6,865 nt of DNA from NCBI GenBank assembly GCA_002428885.1, contig DIYE01000257.1, positions 1-6,865 of the forward strand. The letters run 5' to 3'. Made by a program: the position numbers and the translations under genes. Shown here in pieces: positions 1-5,976 of the stretch (positions are counted from its first letter, which is position 1; the number at the start of each line of letters is the position of its first letter). Under the pieces are notes generated by a model. The model was not told the DNA's origin. It saw nothing but the letters and a program-made list of their open reading frames with translations, and did no database searches. The DNA is from Alphaproteobacteria bacterium UBA6062 (GTDB lineage: Bacteria; Pseudomonadota; Alphaproteobacteria; Sneathiellales; Sneathiellaceae).

Positions 1-15
1 TTTGCCCTTGTCCCG

Positions 16-49
16 ATCTTCCCCTAACATGACCCAAAAAGGGGAGGAT
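16..49 (+). promoter_or_regulatory. Hairpin masking the Shine-Dalgarno of the first gene
   Basis: Bases 16-25 (ATCTTCCCCT) pair with bases 40-49 (AGGGGAGGAT) to give a 10-bp stem with a single U-G wobble (19 with 46) and a 14-nt loop. The right arm contains the whole strong Shine-Dalgarno (GGGGAGG, 41-47), and the ATG at 51 begins two bases after the stem. If the mRNA starts upstream of base 16, the ribosome site would be closed until the hairpin melts or is displaced. The pairing is seen directly; a regulatory role is inferred, and the transcription start is unknown because the promoter is probably left of the window. Confidence 0.5.
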
Positions 50-50
50 A

Positions 51-935
51 ATGACAACAATCACCACCCGAACCGTTACGGCTGGCGAAAATGATATCCG
101 GTTTCTGGAAGCCGGCGAAGGGCCGCTGTTGCTGCTTCTCCACGGCTTTCCCGATCATGCCGGCACCTTCCTGCCTCAGCTTAATCACTTTGCAGGTGAA
201 GGATATCATGTTGTCGCGCCCTATATGCGGGGATACGGTCCGCCTCTCAAAGAACAGAAACCGACATTTTCTGCGTATGATACGGGATCGGATACGCTTT
301 CCCTGATGGATGCCCTGCAGCAGGAAACCGCTGTTATCGTCGGGCACGACTGGGGGGCGAGTGCCGCTTATGCAGCTGCCTATATGGCACCGGAAAGGGT
401 CAGCCGGCTGATAACCGCCGCCGTTCCCTACAGTCCCCGTTTTATGCAGGCACTGCTAACGGACGGAGATCAACAGCGGCGTTCCTGGTATATGTTCTTT
501 TTCCTCGCGCCTTTTGCAGAAGCAGCGGTTGCCGCAAACACCTTTGCTTTTATCGACCGGCTGTGGAAGGACTGGTCGCCGGGCTTCCAGCCGGATGACA
601 AGCATATGGCAGAGCTGAAATCGATCTTCAAAGACAAAAACAACCTCAGCTGCGCCCTTTCCTACTATCGGGATACCTTTGGCGGCAAAGAACGGCCCGG
701 TTCCAACGACAGTCGTTTTGCGGGCTTCGGAAAAGAGCCGATCCATGTCCCCTCCCTGTATCTGCACGGATTGGATGACGGCTGCATCTCTGCCTCCCTA
801 TCCGATGGAATGGAGGCCCTGTTTCCGAAAGGCCTGACCCGAGCCATGATAAGAGGTGCCGGCCACTTCCTGCATCTGGAGCAGCCTGAACTTTTCAATC
901 ATCATGTTTCCGAGTTTCTCAAGAAAGAAGTCTGA
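51..935 (+). CDS. Alpha/beta hydrolase, epoxide hydrolase-like
   Basis: A cytoplasmic alpha/beta-hydrolase-fold enzyme of 294 residues, the usual full length for the epoxide hydrolase / haloalkane dehalogenase group. An HGFPD oxyanion-hole motif lies at residues 31-35. The nucleophile elbow at 97-102 reads VGHDWG, with Asp100 in place of the Ser of ordinary esterases; Asp there is the hallmark of epoxide hydrolases and some dehalogenases. The likely acid is Asp242 or Asp243 (LHGLDD) and the likely base His272 (GAGHFLHLEQP). Lid tyrosines that could protonate an epoxide are Tyr147 (SWYMFFF) and Tyr205/206 (SYYRDTF), which favours epoxide hydrolase over dehalogenase. No signal peptide is seen. 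The ATG at 51 has a strong Shine-Dalgarno (41-47). It leads a three-gene operon, ending 2 bp before the next start. The natural substrate is unknown. Confidence 0.88.
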   Translation: MTTITTRTVTAGENDIRFLEAGEGPLLLLLHGFPDHAGTFLPQLNHFAGEGYHVVAPYMRGYGPPLKEQKPTFSAYDTGSDTLSLMDALQQETAVIVGHDWGASAAYAAAYMAPERVSRLITAAVPYSPRFMQALLTDGDQQRRSWYMFFFLAPFAEAAVAANTFAFIDRLWKDWSPGFQPDDKHMAELKSIFKDKNNLSCALSYYRDTFGGKERPGSNDSRFAGFGKEPIHVPSLYLHGLDDGCISASLSDGMEALFPKGLTRAMIRGAGHFLHLEQPELFNHHVSEFLKKEV

Positions 936-937
936 TT

Positions 938-1588
938 ATGTCTCTTACTGCCCATCTCTACTGGTCCTTCAGAAGTCCCTATTCCTATCTTGGAACCCGT
1001 CAATACCGGGAACTGACGGAACAGTATGACCTGGAAATTCTGGTAAAGCCTGTTTACCCTATCGCTATCCGGACACCGGAATTCTTCTCCAAAGTGGATC
1101 CGCAATGGATTTCCTATCTGCTCAAAGACTGTTTTCGGGTTGCAGAATATAGAGACCTACCCTTTCACTGGCCAAAGCCCGATCCGGTGGTGATGGACAA
1201 TAAAACAAGATCCATCTCGGCTGATCAGCCGCATATCTATCGCCTGACCCGTCTTGGTGTCCTGGCTAATCGTCAGGGAAAGGGGATGGAATTCATTGAC
1301 ACGATCTCTCATGCCCTTTGGGGGGAAGCCACCCAGAACTGGCACCTTCCTGAAAATCTGGGACCCATTGTTGCCCGGACGGGACTGGACCTTGCGGACA
1401 TGGACAAAGAGATTGCAGAGTTGGAAACCGATCTCGAAGCGGAAATCAGCCGCAATCAAGATGAACTGACTGAAGCCGGCCATTGGGGCGTTCCGACCTT
1501 GGTTTTTAACGGCGAACCTTTTTTCGGTCAGGATCGTATCGACATGGCTGTTTGGCGCATGAAACAGCATGGCCTGACAGAAAAATAA
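938..1588 (+). CDS. 2-hydroxychromene-2-carboxylate isomerase / kappa-class GST family protein
   Basis: A 216-residue DsbA-fold protein of the NahD / kappa-GST family, whose members use glutathione; NahD isomerises 2-hydroxychromene-2-carboxylate in naphthalene breakdown. The N-terminal strand and catalytic loop read YWSFRSPYSYL (residues 8-18); the Ser of the SPYSYL motif (Ser13) takes the place of the thioredoxin-type Cys and is the expected glutathione-activating residue. Near the C-terminus, GHWGVPTLVFNG (about 182-193) carries the cis-Pro loop, followed by the family signature FFGQDRID. Length is normal. Only 2 bp separate it from the upstream stop, and its weak purine-rich ribosome site (922-930) lies inside the upstream gene's end, so translation is probably coupled. 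Many family members sit in operons unrelated to naphthalene, so the precise reaction is not assigned. Confidence 0.87.
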   Translation: MSLTAHLYWSFRSPYSYLGTRQYRELTEQYDLEILVKPVYPIAIRTPEFFSKVDPQWISYLLKDCFRVAEYRDLPFHWPKPDPVVMDNKTRSISADQPHIYRLTRLGVLANRQGKGMEFIDTISHALWGEATQNWHLPENLGPIVARTGLDLADMDKEIAELETDLEAEISRNQDELTEAGHWGVPTLVFNGEPFFGQDRIDMAVWRMKQHGLTEK

Positions 1589-1607
1589 CAGCCGTCACCA
1601 TACTAAG

Positions 1608-1614
1608 AAGAGGA
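1608..1614 (+). promoter_or_regulatory. Shine-Dalgarno deciding the crotonase start
   Basis: AAGAGGA sits 6 nt before the ATG at 1621. The reading frame is open back to a TTG at 1552 inside the upstream gene, but that start has no comparable ribosome site and would add 23 residues with no family likeness. The ATG at 1621 is therefore preferred. Confidence 0.75.
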
Positions 1615-1620
1615 CAAACA

Positions 1621-2421
1621 ATGCCCGAAGAGACGTTTGAGTGGATTGAAACCGATATCGAAAACGGTATCGGGCATATCACACTGAATGATCCGTCCAC
1701 CCTAAACGCGATGACTGTCGAGATGATGAAGGAGGTTATCCGGACCCTGGAGGTCTTTGAAACAACCGAAGCCGTTCGGGCCGTTATCCTGACGGGCAAA
1801 GGACGCGCCTTCAGTGCCGGGGCCAAACGGCAATTTCTGGAAGAAATCCCGGCGAAAACGGAAGAGGAAATCCGCGAAACCATTTACCGCTACTTCGCAG
1901 GCGGCGTTCAGAAAATCCGGAATTTTCCCAAGCCGACAGTTGCTGCCATTAAGGGTGCAGCAACAGGCGCCGGACTGGAACTGGCCCTCGCCTGTGACTT
2001 CCGGATTGCCACCAAGGACGCCTTGTTAATAGAGACCTGGATTCATCTGGGGCTTATTGACCCGCTGGGCGGCCTTTCTCTGCTGCCTCGCCTCATCGGG
2101 CTGGCAAAAGCCAATGAAATGTTGCTGCTGGGTGAAAAAGTCAGTGGTGAGGAAGCTCACCGCATCGGACTTGTAAACAGGGCTGTTGCTGATGAGGATT
2201 TTGAGGCAACAGTGCAGGATTTTGCGACTCGGTTGGCCGCTGCCGCTCCGCTCGCCATCAGGGCCATGAAAGAAGGGATTCGCAGAGGGTATGAACAGTC
2301 CCCGGACAGCATGGCCGATGAGAATATCACGATCCAGAGCCGCCTGATTCATACGGAAGACTTTAAAGAAGGGACACGTGCCCTGTTCGCTAAGGAGAAA
2401 CCTTCCTTTTCCGGGAAATAA
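1621..2421 (+). CDS. Enoyl-CoA hydratase/isomerase (crotonase) family protein
   Basis: A 266-residue cytoplasmic crotonase-superfamily enzyme, normal length, acting on acyl-CoA thioesters. The first oxyanion-hole segment is GKGRAFSAGAK (59-69), where the usual acidic residue after SAG[AG] is Lys69. The second is GAATGAGLELALACDFRIA (112-130). Aligned by eye to rat mitochondrial crotonase, Glu120 matches catalytic Glu144, but the position of Glu164 is Trp140, with Asp147 a few residues on (GLIDPLGG). A canonical hydratase needs both Glu residues, so this may be an isomerase, a hydrolase or another crotonase reaction. The C-terminal helices, including a SGEEAHRIGLVN segment, are intact. It is the last gene of the operon, 32 bp after the isomerase, and its stop lies 6 bp from that of the convergent reductase gene. 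The superfamily call is firm; the reaction is not. Confidence 0.9.
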   Translation: MPEETFEWIETDIENGIGHITLNDPSTLNAMTVEMMKEVIRTLEVFETTEAVRAVILTGKGRAFSAGAKRQFLEEIPAKTEEEIRETIYRYFAGGVQKIRNFPKPTVAAIKGAATGAGLELALACDFRIATKDALLIETWIHLGLIDPLGGLSLLPRLIGLAKANEMLLLGEKVSGEEAHRIGLVNRAVADEDFEATVQDFATRLAAAAPLAIRAMKEGIRRGYEQSPDSMADENITIQSRLIHTEDFKEGTRALFAKEKPSFSGK

Positions 2422-2427
2422 ACCTTC

Positions 2428-3426
2428 TCAGAAAGTATAAGGATCGGGAAATCGTTTGAAGGCACATCCGTCAAACGGATCGGCAAGGATATCTTCGGAA
2501 TTTGCACCGGCGATATAAGCCTGGACTTTTGCGGATCCGACCATGTCCGGACTCCCAGAGACAAACACTCTCCAGCCCACCAGATCCAAAAAATCACCAA
2601 GCGCTATGTCCGCAACCTGTCCCTGCCGTAACGTATCGAAGAAATCATCCTTCGATACGCATGGGAAATAATGAAAATTCCGATGCTTTTCCTCAAGCTT
2701 TTTGAGTTCAGAATGAAGATAAAGACCCTGAATTTTCCTGGCACCGTGATACAGTACGATGGTTCCCGTATGCCCCTGGATCAAAGCCGACTTCACGATG
2801 GCGCACAAGGAGCCGACCGCGGCGCCGTCCCCGATCAGCAGCATATTCTGTTCAGGGCGTCCCGGCAGATAGAAAAAATACCCTTCCGGCCCCTGCATTT
2901 CGAGTTGCGCTCCCTCTTCCGCCACCTCATAGAGCCAGGGAGTGAGTTCCCCGCCGGATCGTACTTCTACCTGAATTTCAAGATCGGCTTTTGCCTCAGG
3001 AATACTCGAAAGCGCAAACAGTCTTGCCGGCCGCCCTGGTCTTCGAAGGTTAACAGCCTGCCCGGCCTGATAAGGAAGCAACCTCAAAGCTCTCAAATGT
3101 AAACGGCAAACGCGAGGAGAGAGCGTCTCTTTTCCCGTAACAGTGACCGGTTGAAAATCAGTCAGGGTCGAGGGCGAACTGATCAGCATATTGCGCTGAA
3201 CGGGGCATCGGCAGGGTAAAAAATAACCCTGGTGAGCAAGGTTTTTATGCAAGCCGGATTGAGCGACCCTCGGAGCCCGACCGTCCTCACATTGCAAAAG
3301 GCAGGATTTACATCGCCCGGATCTGCAAGCGTGCTTTACATCCAGTCCGGCATTCAGGAGGGTTTCCAGAACCGTCTCTCCGGTTCTTCCGGCGATCGCT
3401 TCGCCGTTATAATGCAATATCGGCAT
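2428..3426 (-). CDS. 2Fe-2S ferredoxin / FAD / NAD(P)H oxidoreductase (one-polypeptide electron transfer protein)
   Basis: A 332-residue protein moving electrons from NAD(P)H through FAD to a plant-type 2Fe-2S cluster, like the reductases of ring-hydroxylating dioxygenases and phenol or methane monooxygenases. The N-terminal ferredoxin domain (1-85) has Cys34, Cys39 and Cys42 (CRSGRCKSC), with the fourth ligand Cys72 (LPCRC). The FAD domain (about 90-190) has RLFALSS (135-141) in the RxY[ST] position. The nucleotide domain begins LLIGDGAAVGS (196-206) and ends with FVSGSPDM (288-295), where the usual Cys of the CGxPxM motif is Ser290. The ATG has only a weak ribosome site (GATGGA). No oxygenase or hydroxylase partner is in the window, so the electron acceptor is unknown. 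A short open frame ends 13 bp upstream. Confidence 0.88.
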   Translation of the reverse strand: MPILHYNGEAIAGRTGETVLETLLNAGLDVKHACRSGRCKSCLLQCEDGRAPRVAQSGLHKNLAHQGYFLPCRCPVQRNMLISSPSTLTDFQPVTVTGKETLSPRVCRLHLRALRLLPYQAGQAVNLRRPGRPARLFALSSIPEAKADLEIQVEVRSGGELTPWLYEVAEEGAQLEMQGPEGYFFYLPGRPEQNMLLIGDGAAVGSLCAIVKSALIQGHTGTIVLYHGARKIQGLYLHSELKKLEEKHRNFHYFPCVSKDDFFDTLRQGQVADIALGDFLDLVGWRVFVSGSPDMVGSAKVQAYIAGANSEDILADPFDGCAFKRFPDPYTF

Positions 3427-3439
3427 GACAAATCCATCG

Positions 3440-3565
3440 TCAGAGATTTAAAATATCCTCTCTCATTCCCGACACCATCGCCATGGTTTCGCGAATAAGA
3501 CTTTTAAAAATATTCAACTCTTCCAAGGTTGCCTTCGGATCAAGATGCTCAGGCTCAGGAGCCAA
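3440..3565 (-). CDS. Possible small protein or gene remnant upstream of the reductase
   Basis: On the minus strand a frame is open from 3586 (after a TGA at 3587-3589) to a TGA at 3440-3442, giving 48 codons. It has no early ATG. The best start is TTG at 3565-3563 (41 residues), with AAGGT 12 nt upstream, which is far for a ribosome site. The translation is hydrophilic and protein-like (LAPEPEHLDPKATLEELN, then an amphipathic stretch ending in REDILNL), without membrane segments or Cys. It ends 13 bp before the reductase ATG, which would suit translational coupling. I recognise no family. It may be a real small protein, the 3' end of a decayed gene (the frame is also open from 3634 to 3590 on the other side of the TGA), or chance. 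Confidence 0.3.
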   Translation of the reverse strand: MAPEPEHLDPKATLEELNIFKSLIRETMAMVSGMREDILNL

Positions 3566-3646
3566 ACGATCAAACAGACCTTGACGTCAGCGCCTTAAAA
3601 CCCCGATATGGTCCTTTCTGTACCAAAGCCCCTTCTATTCATCTAA

Positions 3647-3674
3647 CTCAGCCTTTTCATAAGGAAAGGCTGAG
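3647..3674 (-). terminator. Stem-loop after the LpxR-family gene, possible terminator
   Basis: CTCAGCCTTT (3647-3656) is the exact reverse complement of AAAGGCTGAG (3665-3674), a 10-bp stem with an 8-nt loop, starting 44 bp past the LpxR-family stop in the direction of transcription. The sequence following it on the minus strand is TTAGATGAATAG, not a real U-run; the run of six T lies before the stem instead. It could be a weak intrinsic terminator or an mRNA-end stabilising hairpin. Confidence 0.4.
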
Positions 3675-3717
3675 CCGGAAAAAACCAGTCTCGTGATCCT
3701 GCCTTAATAAATCTGTT

Positions 3718-4752
3718 CTAAAAACGAACACCGAAAGACAAAGCCCCGAACACCGAGCTGTCATCCTGGCCATCAAATTCGTCGGTACGATAAACAAGGG
3801 TATAACTTAGACGGAACCGATCATAGGTGATGGCTAGACCTGCATTGAGGTCAGCCACCAGGTACTTTTTATCAACACTATGGGAATCCTCAAAAGTGTT
3901 GCCGTCCAGGAAAATATTCCGGGCAACGGCCCGACCATCCAAACCGGCGAACAGATACCAGCTCCAGCCGCGTTCCGGTGTTTCAAAATATCCGGTGCCG
4001 GGCAAGCCGGGTCGCACACGGACAGGAGCATCCTGCATGGCTCCGTCCTCCGGTGCCAGCCGAACGGTAAAACCACCATTGGCGAACGTATAGACATTTC
4101 CAAGAGTCACACCGACATGAGGTGTCGCTGCAACCGTAAAACCGCCGATATCCTGCTTCCAGTAATCGGGATAGCGTCGCTGCCAACCAAGGAGCAGAGC
4201 CGGTTCATTTTCAAGTTGATTGGACCAGCCTTTGGGTGTTGGACTGTCCGGCGTTACATATTTATGGACAAATTTCTGGGCCTGTTCTCCAAGAGCTGCC
4301 GGTCCGACCATTCCAAGCGAGATTTCCAACGTATCCAGATGATCATCGGTCAACGTCACCAGTCCCATAGATCCATAAAGATGCGCCGCCCAGGGCCGAT
4401 CCTCAGGATCCTGAGGCCGTTCCGTAATCGTACTGGGCGAATAGAGGTTCTGGCCCAGGGAATAGAAGACGGCAGATCGTTTATTCAGGCTAAAGGTCGG
4501 AATATAGGAAGCGATTTCATAAGCAATCTCGGGAATTTCAAAACCCCGATCCAGATAACCCAGCCTTACCCCACTGGTATAATGCTGATCCGTTCCCCGA
4601 AACCCGATAGAGTCATTCTCTACAACAACCGTGAAAATCCGGTCATCTTCCTGAGATGGCTTCTCTTCCCCAAGAGCGTTAGACGTAAAGGCAAAAGCGA
4701 GAGCAAGCGAGGTCCAGCTTAGCAGGTCTCTTATTTTATTCTGTGAAAGCAC
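3718..4752 (-). CDS. LpxR family outer-membrane protein (DUF2219; lipid A deacylase-like)
   Basis: A 344-residue outer-membrane beta-barrel of the LpxR family; the characterised Salmonella LpxR removes the 3'-acyloxyacyl chains of lipid A. A signal peptide is visible: charged start (NKIRD), hydrophobic core LLSWTSLALAFAF, likely cleavage after SNA (residue 26). The N-terminal family signature FTVVVENDSIGFRGTDQHYTSG (40-61) includes Asn46-Asp47, the position of the Asn-Asp pair important for LpxR activity. Further family blocks are GPAALGEQAQKFVH (150-163), PKGWSNQLENEP (173-184), HVGVTLGN (212-219) and a terminal strand ending in Phe344, the usual barrel-assembly signal. The start is GTG at 4752-4750; an in-frame stop lies closely upstream and no ATG is available. 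No lipid A biosynthesis genes flank it, so deacylase activity is inferred from family only. Confidence 0.85.
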   Translation of the reverse strand: MLSQNKIRDLLSWTSLALAFAFTSNALGEEKPSQEDDRIFTVVVENDSIGFRGTDQHYTSGVRLGYLDRGFEIPEIAYEIASYIPTFSLNKRSAVFYSLGQNLYSPSTITERPQDPEDRPWAAHLYGSMGLVTLTDDHLDTLEISLGMVGPAALGEQAQKFVHKYVTPDSPTPKGWSNQLENEPALLLGWQRRYPDYWKQDIGGFTVAATPHVGVTLGNVYTFANGGFTVRLAPEDGAMQDAPVRVRPGLPGTGYFETPERGWSWYLFAGLDGRAVARNIFLDGNTFEDSHSVDKKYLVADLNAGLAITYDRFRLSYTLVYRTDEFDGQDDSSVFGALSFGVRF

Positions 4753-4875
4753 TGGATCGGTATGACTTTCTTATATTCATGAAAAATTTGACGCCCCGGC
4801 ACGAGACTTCCTTTACCTACAACATCGCCTTTTCCTTTGGAACCAATATTATCGTCTTCGCATCAAAGCCGTATA
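4753..4875 (-). promoter_or_regulatory. Leader region of the LpxR-family gene
   Basis: This 123-bp gap separates the fusion-reductase stop from the LpxR-family GTG and should contain the latter's promoter if it is transcribed independently. I see no clear -35/-10 pair; TATAAG on the minus strand near 4769-4774 resembles a -10 but lies too close to the start and lacks a spaced -35. A 15-codon frame starting at ATG 4780-4778 and ending at 4736 overlaps the GTG start in another frame. No intrinsic terminator is evident behind the reductase gene, so readthrough is possible. Confidence 0.3.
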
Positions 4876-5937
4876 TCAACTTCCGTGACCGGGAACACCT
4901 CTGCGCCAGTAAGCCGTGCTGAGCTGGGTGTTCTTATCCAGTCCCAGTCTACCCTTGAACATTTTTCTGAGTTCCTGCGCATTTTGAAATTCGCCTGCAA
5001 AAAACGCGTAACCGGTTTTACCCGGTGCGGTGAGATCAACAGCCACATCGAAAACTTCCTGTTCGAACTTTTCGGGATCTACCGTGATGATATTCAAGCG
5101 TGTCTTCGGAAAGTAAGCGGTCACGTCAAAGTCCGCAGGCACCGCGACAACGACATTGCCCGTTGCTTCATCCGGAGCGGTTTCAAGAAGTCGTGCAATC
5201 ATACCCAGCCCGGTTCCGTCCGCTGCCAAAAAGAGATTTTGAGAAAATTTAAGCCTCGCACTTCCAATCGGTCCCATCATCCCTACTGTTTGTCCCGGCT
5301 TCGCCTGCAGAGCCCAATCGGAAACCAGCCCGCCATCATGACAGGCAATGTCGACATCAACCTCACATTCTGCCTCCCTGACGCTACGAAGGGTAACAAA
5401 TCTGGCATGTAACTTATCTTCTCCGCGCGGCCAGACTGGCGCACCATTTGCCCCCATCCTTGGCCAGACGGCCGAGCGACGCGGATCTGCCGGCATCATC
5501 ATCCGAACATGAACATCTTCAGAAACAAAGTGACGGATATCCTCATGGGTAAGGGTCAGACGCTGCATCCCCTCGAACAAACAGACGCTCTCCTTAAGTG
5601 TCAGGACCTTAAAATTAGGAGGTAATTTTCCGGTCTCAGACAGTTCTTTGGACCACCGGATATTGACCGCTGCTGTCCTGTCAATCTCCTTGACAATTTC
5701 CGAGATCTCTTCTTTAAAAAACACGAACGCACTTTCACTGGGCCCCGCGATTCTTATATACAACCCTTGTGGAGCAGGCTTGAAGCGGATCAGGAAACCA
5801 TCCTGTTCCAACGACCGGGCACCGTCCTTTTCCTGATCAAAACGAAGGTCATGTTCTTCTTCAATATGAGTCATAAAGACAGACATGAGCCGAACCGGAT
5901 CCGACACCGGAATTTCAGTTTCAGTTTCGAATTTCAT
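4876..5937 (-). CDS. DUF2218 - siderophore-interacting protein fusion (FAD/NAD(P)H ferric-siderophore reductase family)
   Basis: A 353-residue cytoplasmic protein with two parts. Residues about 1-96 match DUF2218, a small domain common near siderophore genes, with the conserved THIEEEH block (23-29) and closing Trp95. Residues about 115-348 are a siderophore-interacting protein like ViuB/YqjH, flavin reductases that release iron from imported ferric siderophores. Visible motifs are VHVRMMMP (142-149), the flavin-site RFVTLR (179-184; usual RxYTVR, Tyr replaced by Val181), GPIGSARL (222-229), ADGTGLGMI (239-247; usual GDETALPAI), FAGE (313-316) and the terminal YWRRG (343-347). The ATG has GGGA 9 nt upstream. 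It lies 39 bp after the binding-protein gene on the same strand and is probably co-transcribed with it. The changes in the flavin and nucleotide motifs leave the exact cofactor use open. Confidence 0.87.
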   Translation of the reverse strand: MKFETETEIPVSDPVRLMSVFMTHIEEEHDLRFDQEKDGARSLEQDGFLIRFKPAPQGLYIRIAGPSESAFVFFKEEISEIVKEIDRTAAVNIRWSKELSETGKLPPNFKVLTLKESVCLFEGMQRLTLTHEDIRHFVSEDVHVRMMMPADPRRSAVWPRMGANGAPVWPRGEDKLHARFVTLRSVREAECEVDVDIACHDGGLVSDWALQAKPGQTVGMMGPIGSARLKFSQNLFLAADGTGLGMIARLLETAPDEATGNVVVAVPADFDVTAYFPKTRLNIITVDPEKFEQEVFDVAVDLTAPGKTGYAFFAGEFQNAQELRKMFKGRLGLDKNTQLSTAYWRRGVPGHGS

Positions 5938-5976
5938 TTATACGAGTCCCGGTAAGAGGTCAGTAAGGCCGCTTTT

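Larger units (their letters stand above)
3427..3717. other. 291-bp intergenic gap between the reductase and LpxR-family genes
   Basis: The gap holds the short minus-strand frame at 3440-3586 and the stem-loop at 3647-3674, both listed separately. The stretch around 3500-3530 is noticeably A+T rich. I see no convincing -35/-10 pair on the minus strand for the reductase gene, no tRNA-like fold and no insertion-sequence ends. Confidence 0.5.

Noticed and set aside
29..94. Upstream ATG frame (21 codons) overlapping the start of the alpha/beta hydrolase
   Set aside because: It has no ribosome-binding site and its ATG lies in the loop of the leader hairpin; probably chance.
1552..1620. Longer crotonase start at TTG overlapping the isomerase gene
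   Set aside because: The ATG at 1621 has a good Shine-Dalgarno, and the extra residues look nothing like a crotonase N-terminus.
3582..3589. TGACGTCA palindrome upstream of the reductase as an operator
   Set aside because: It is a single 8-bp palindrome with no second copy or flanking symmetry; it can occur by chance.
3880..4722. A 280-codon open frame on the + strand antisense to the LpxR-family gene
   Set aside because: Its translation has no recognisable family, while the minus-strand frame shows a signal peptide and multiple LpxR motifs; it is a shadow frame.
4798..4840. Possible terminator hairpin behind the reductase fusion (TTCC-AAA-GGAA and GCC/GGC pairings)
   Set aside because: The stems are only 3-4 bp, too weak to support a terminator call.
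4837..5412. A 191-codon + strand open frame opposite the reductase fusion
   Set aside because: It is antisense to a gene with clear SIP motifs, and its product is basic, Cys-rich and low in family likeness.
5916..5933. Short CAGTTT tandem repeat at the start of the reductase fusion
   Set aside because: It simply encodes an ETETE run in the N-terminus and does not extend further.
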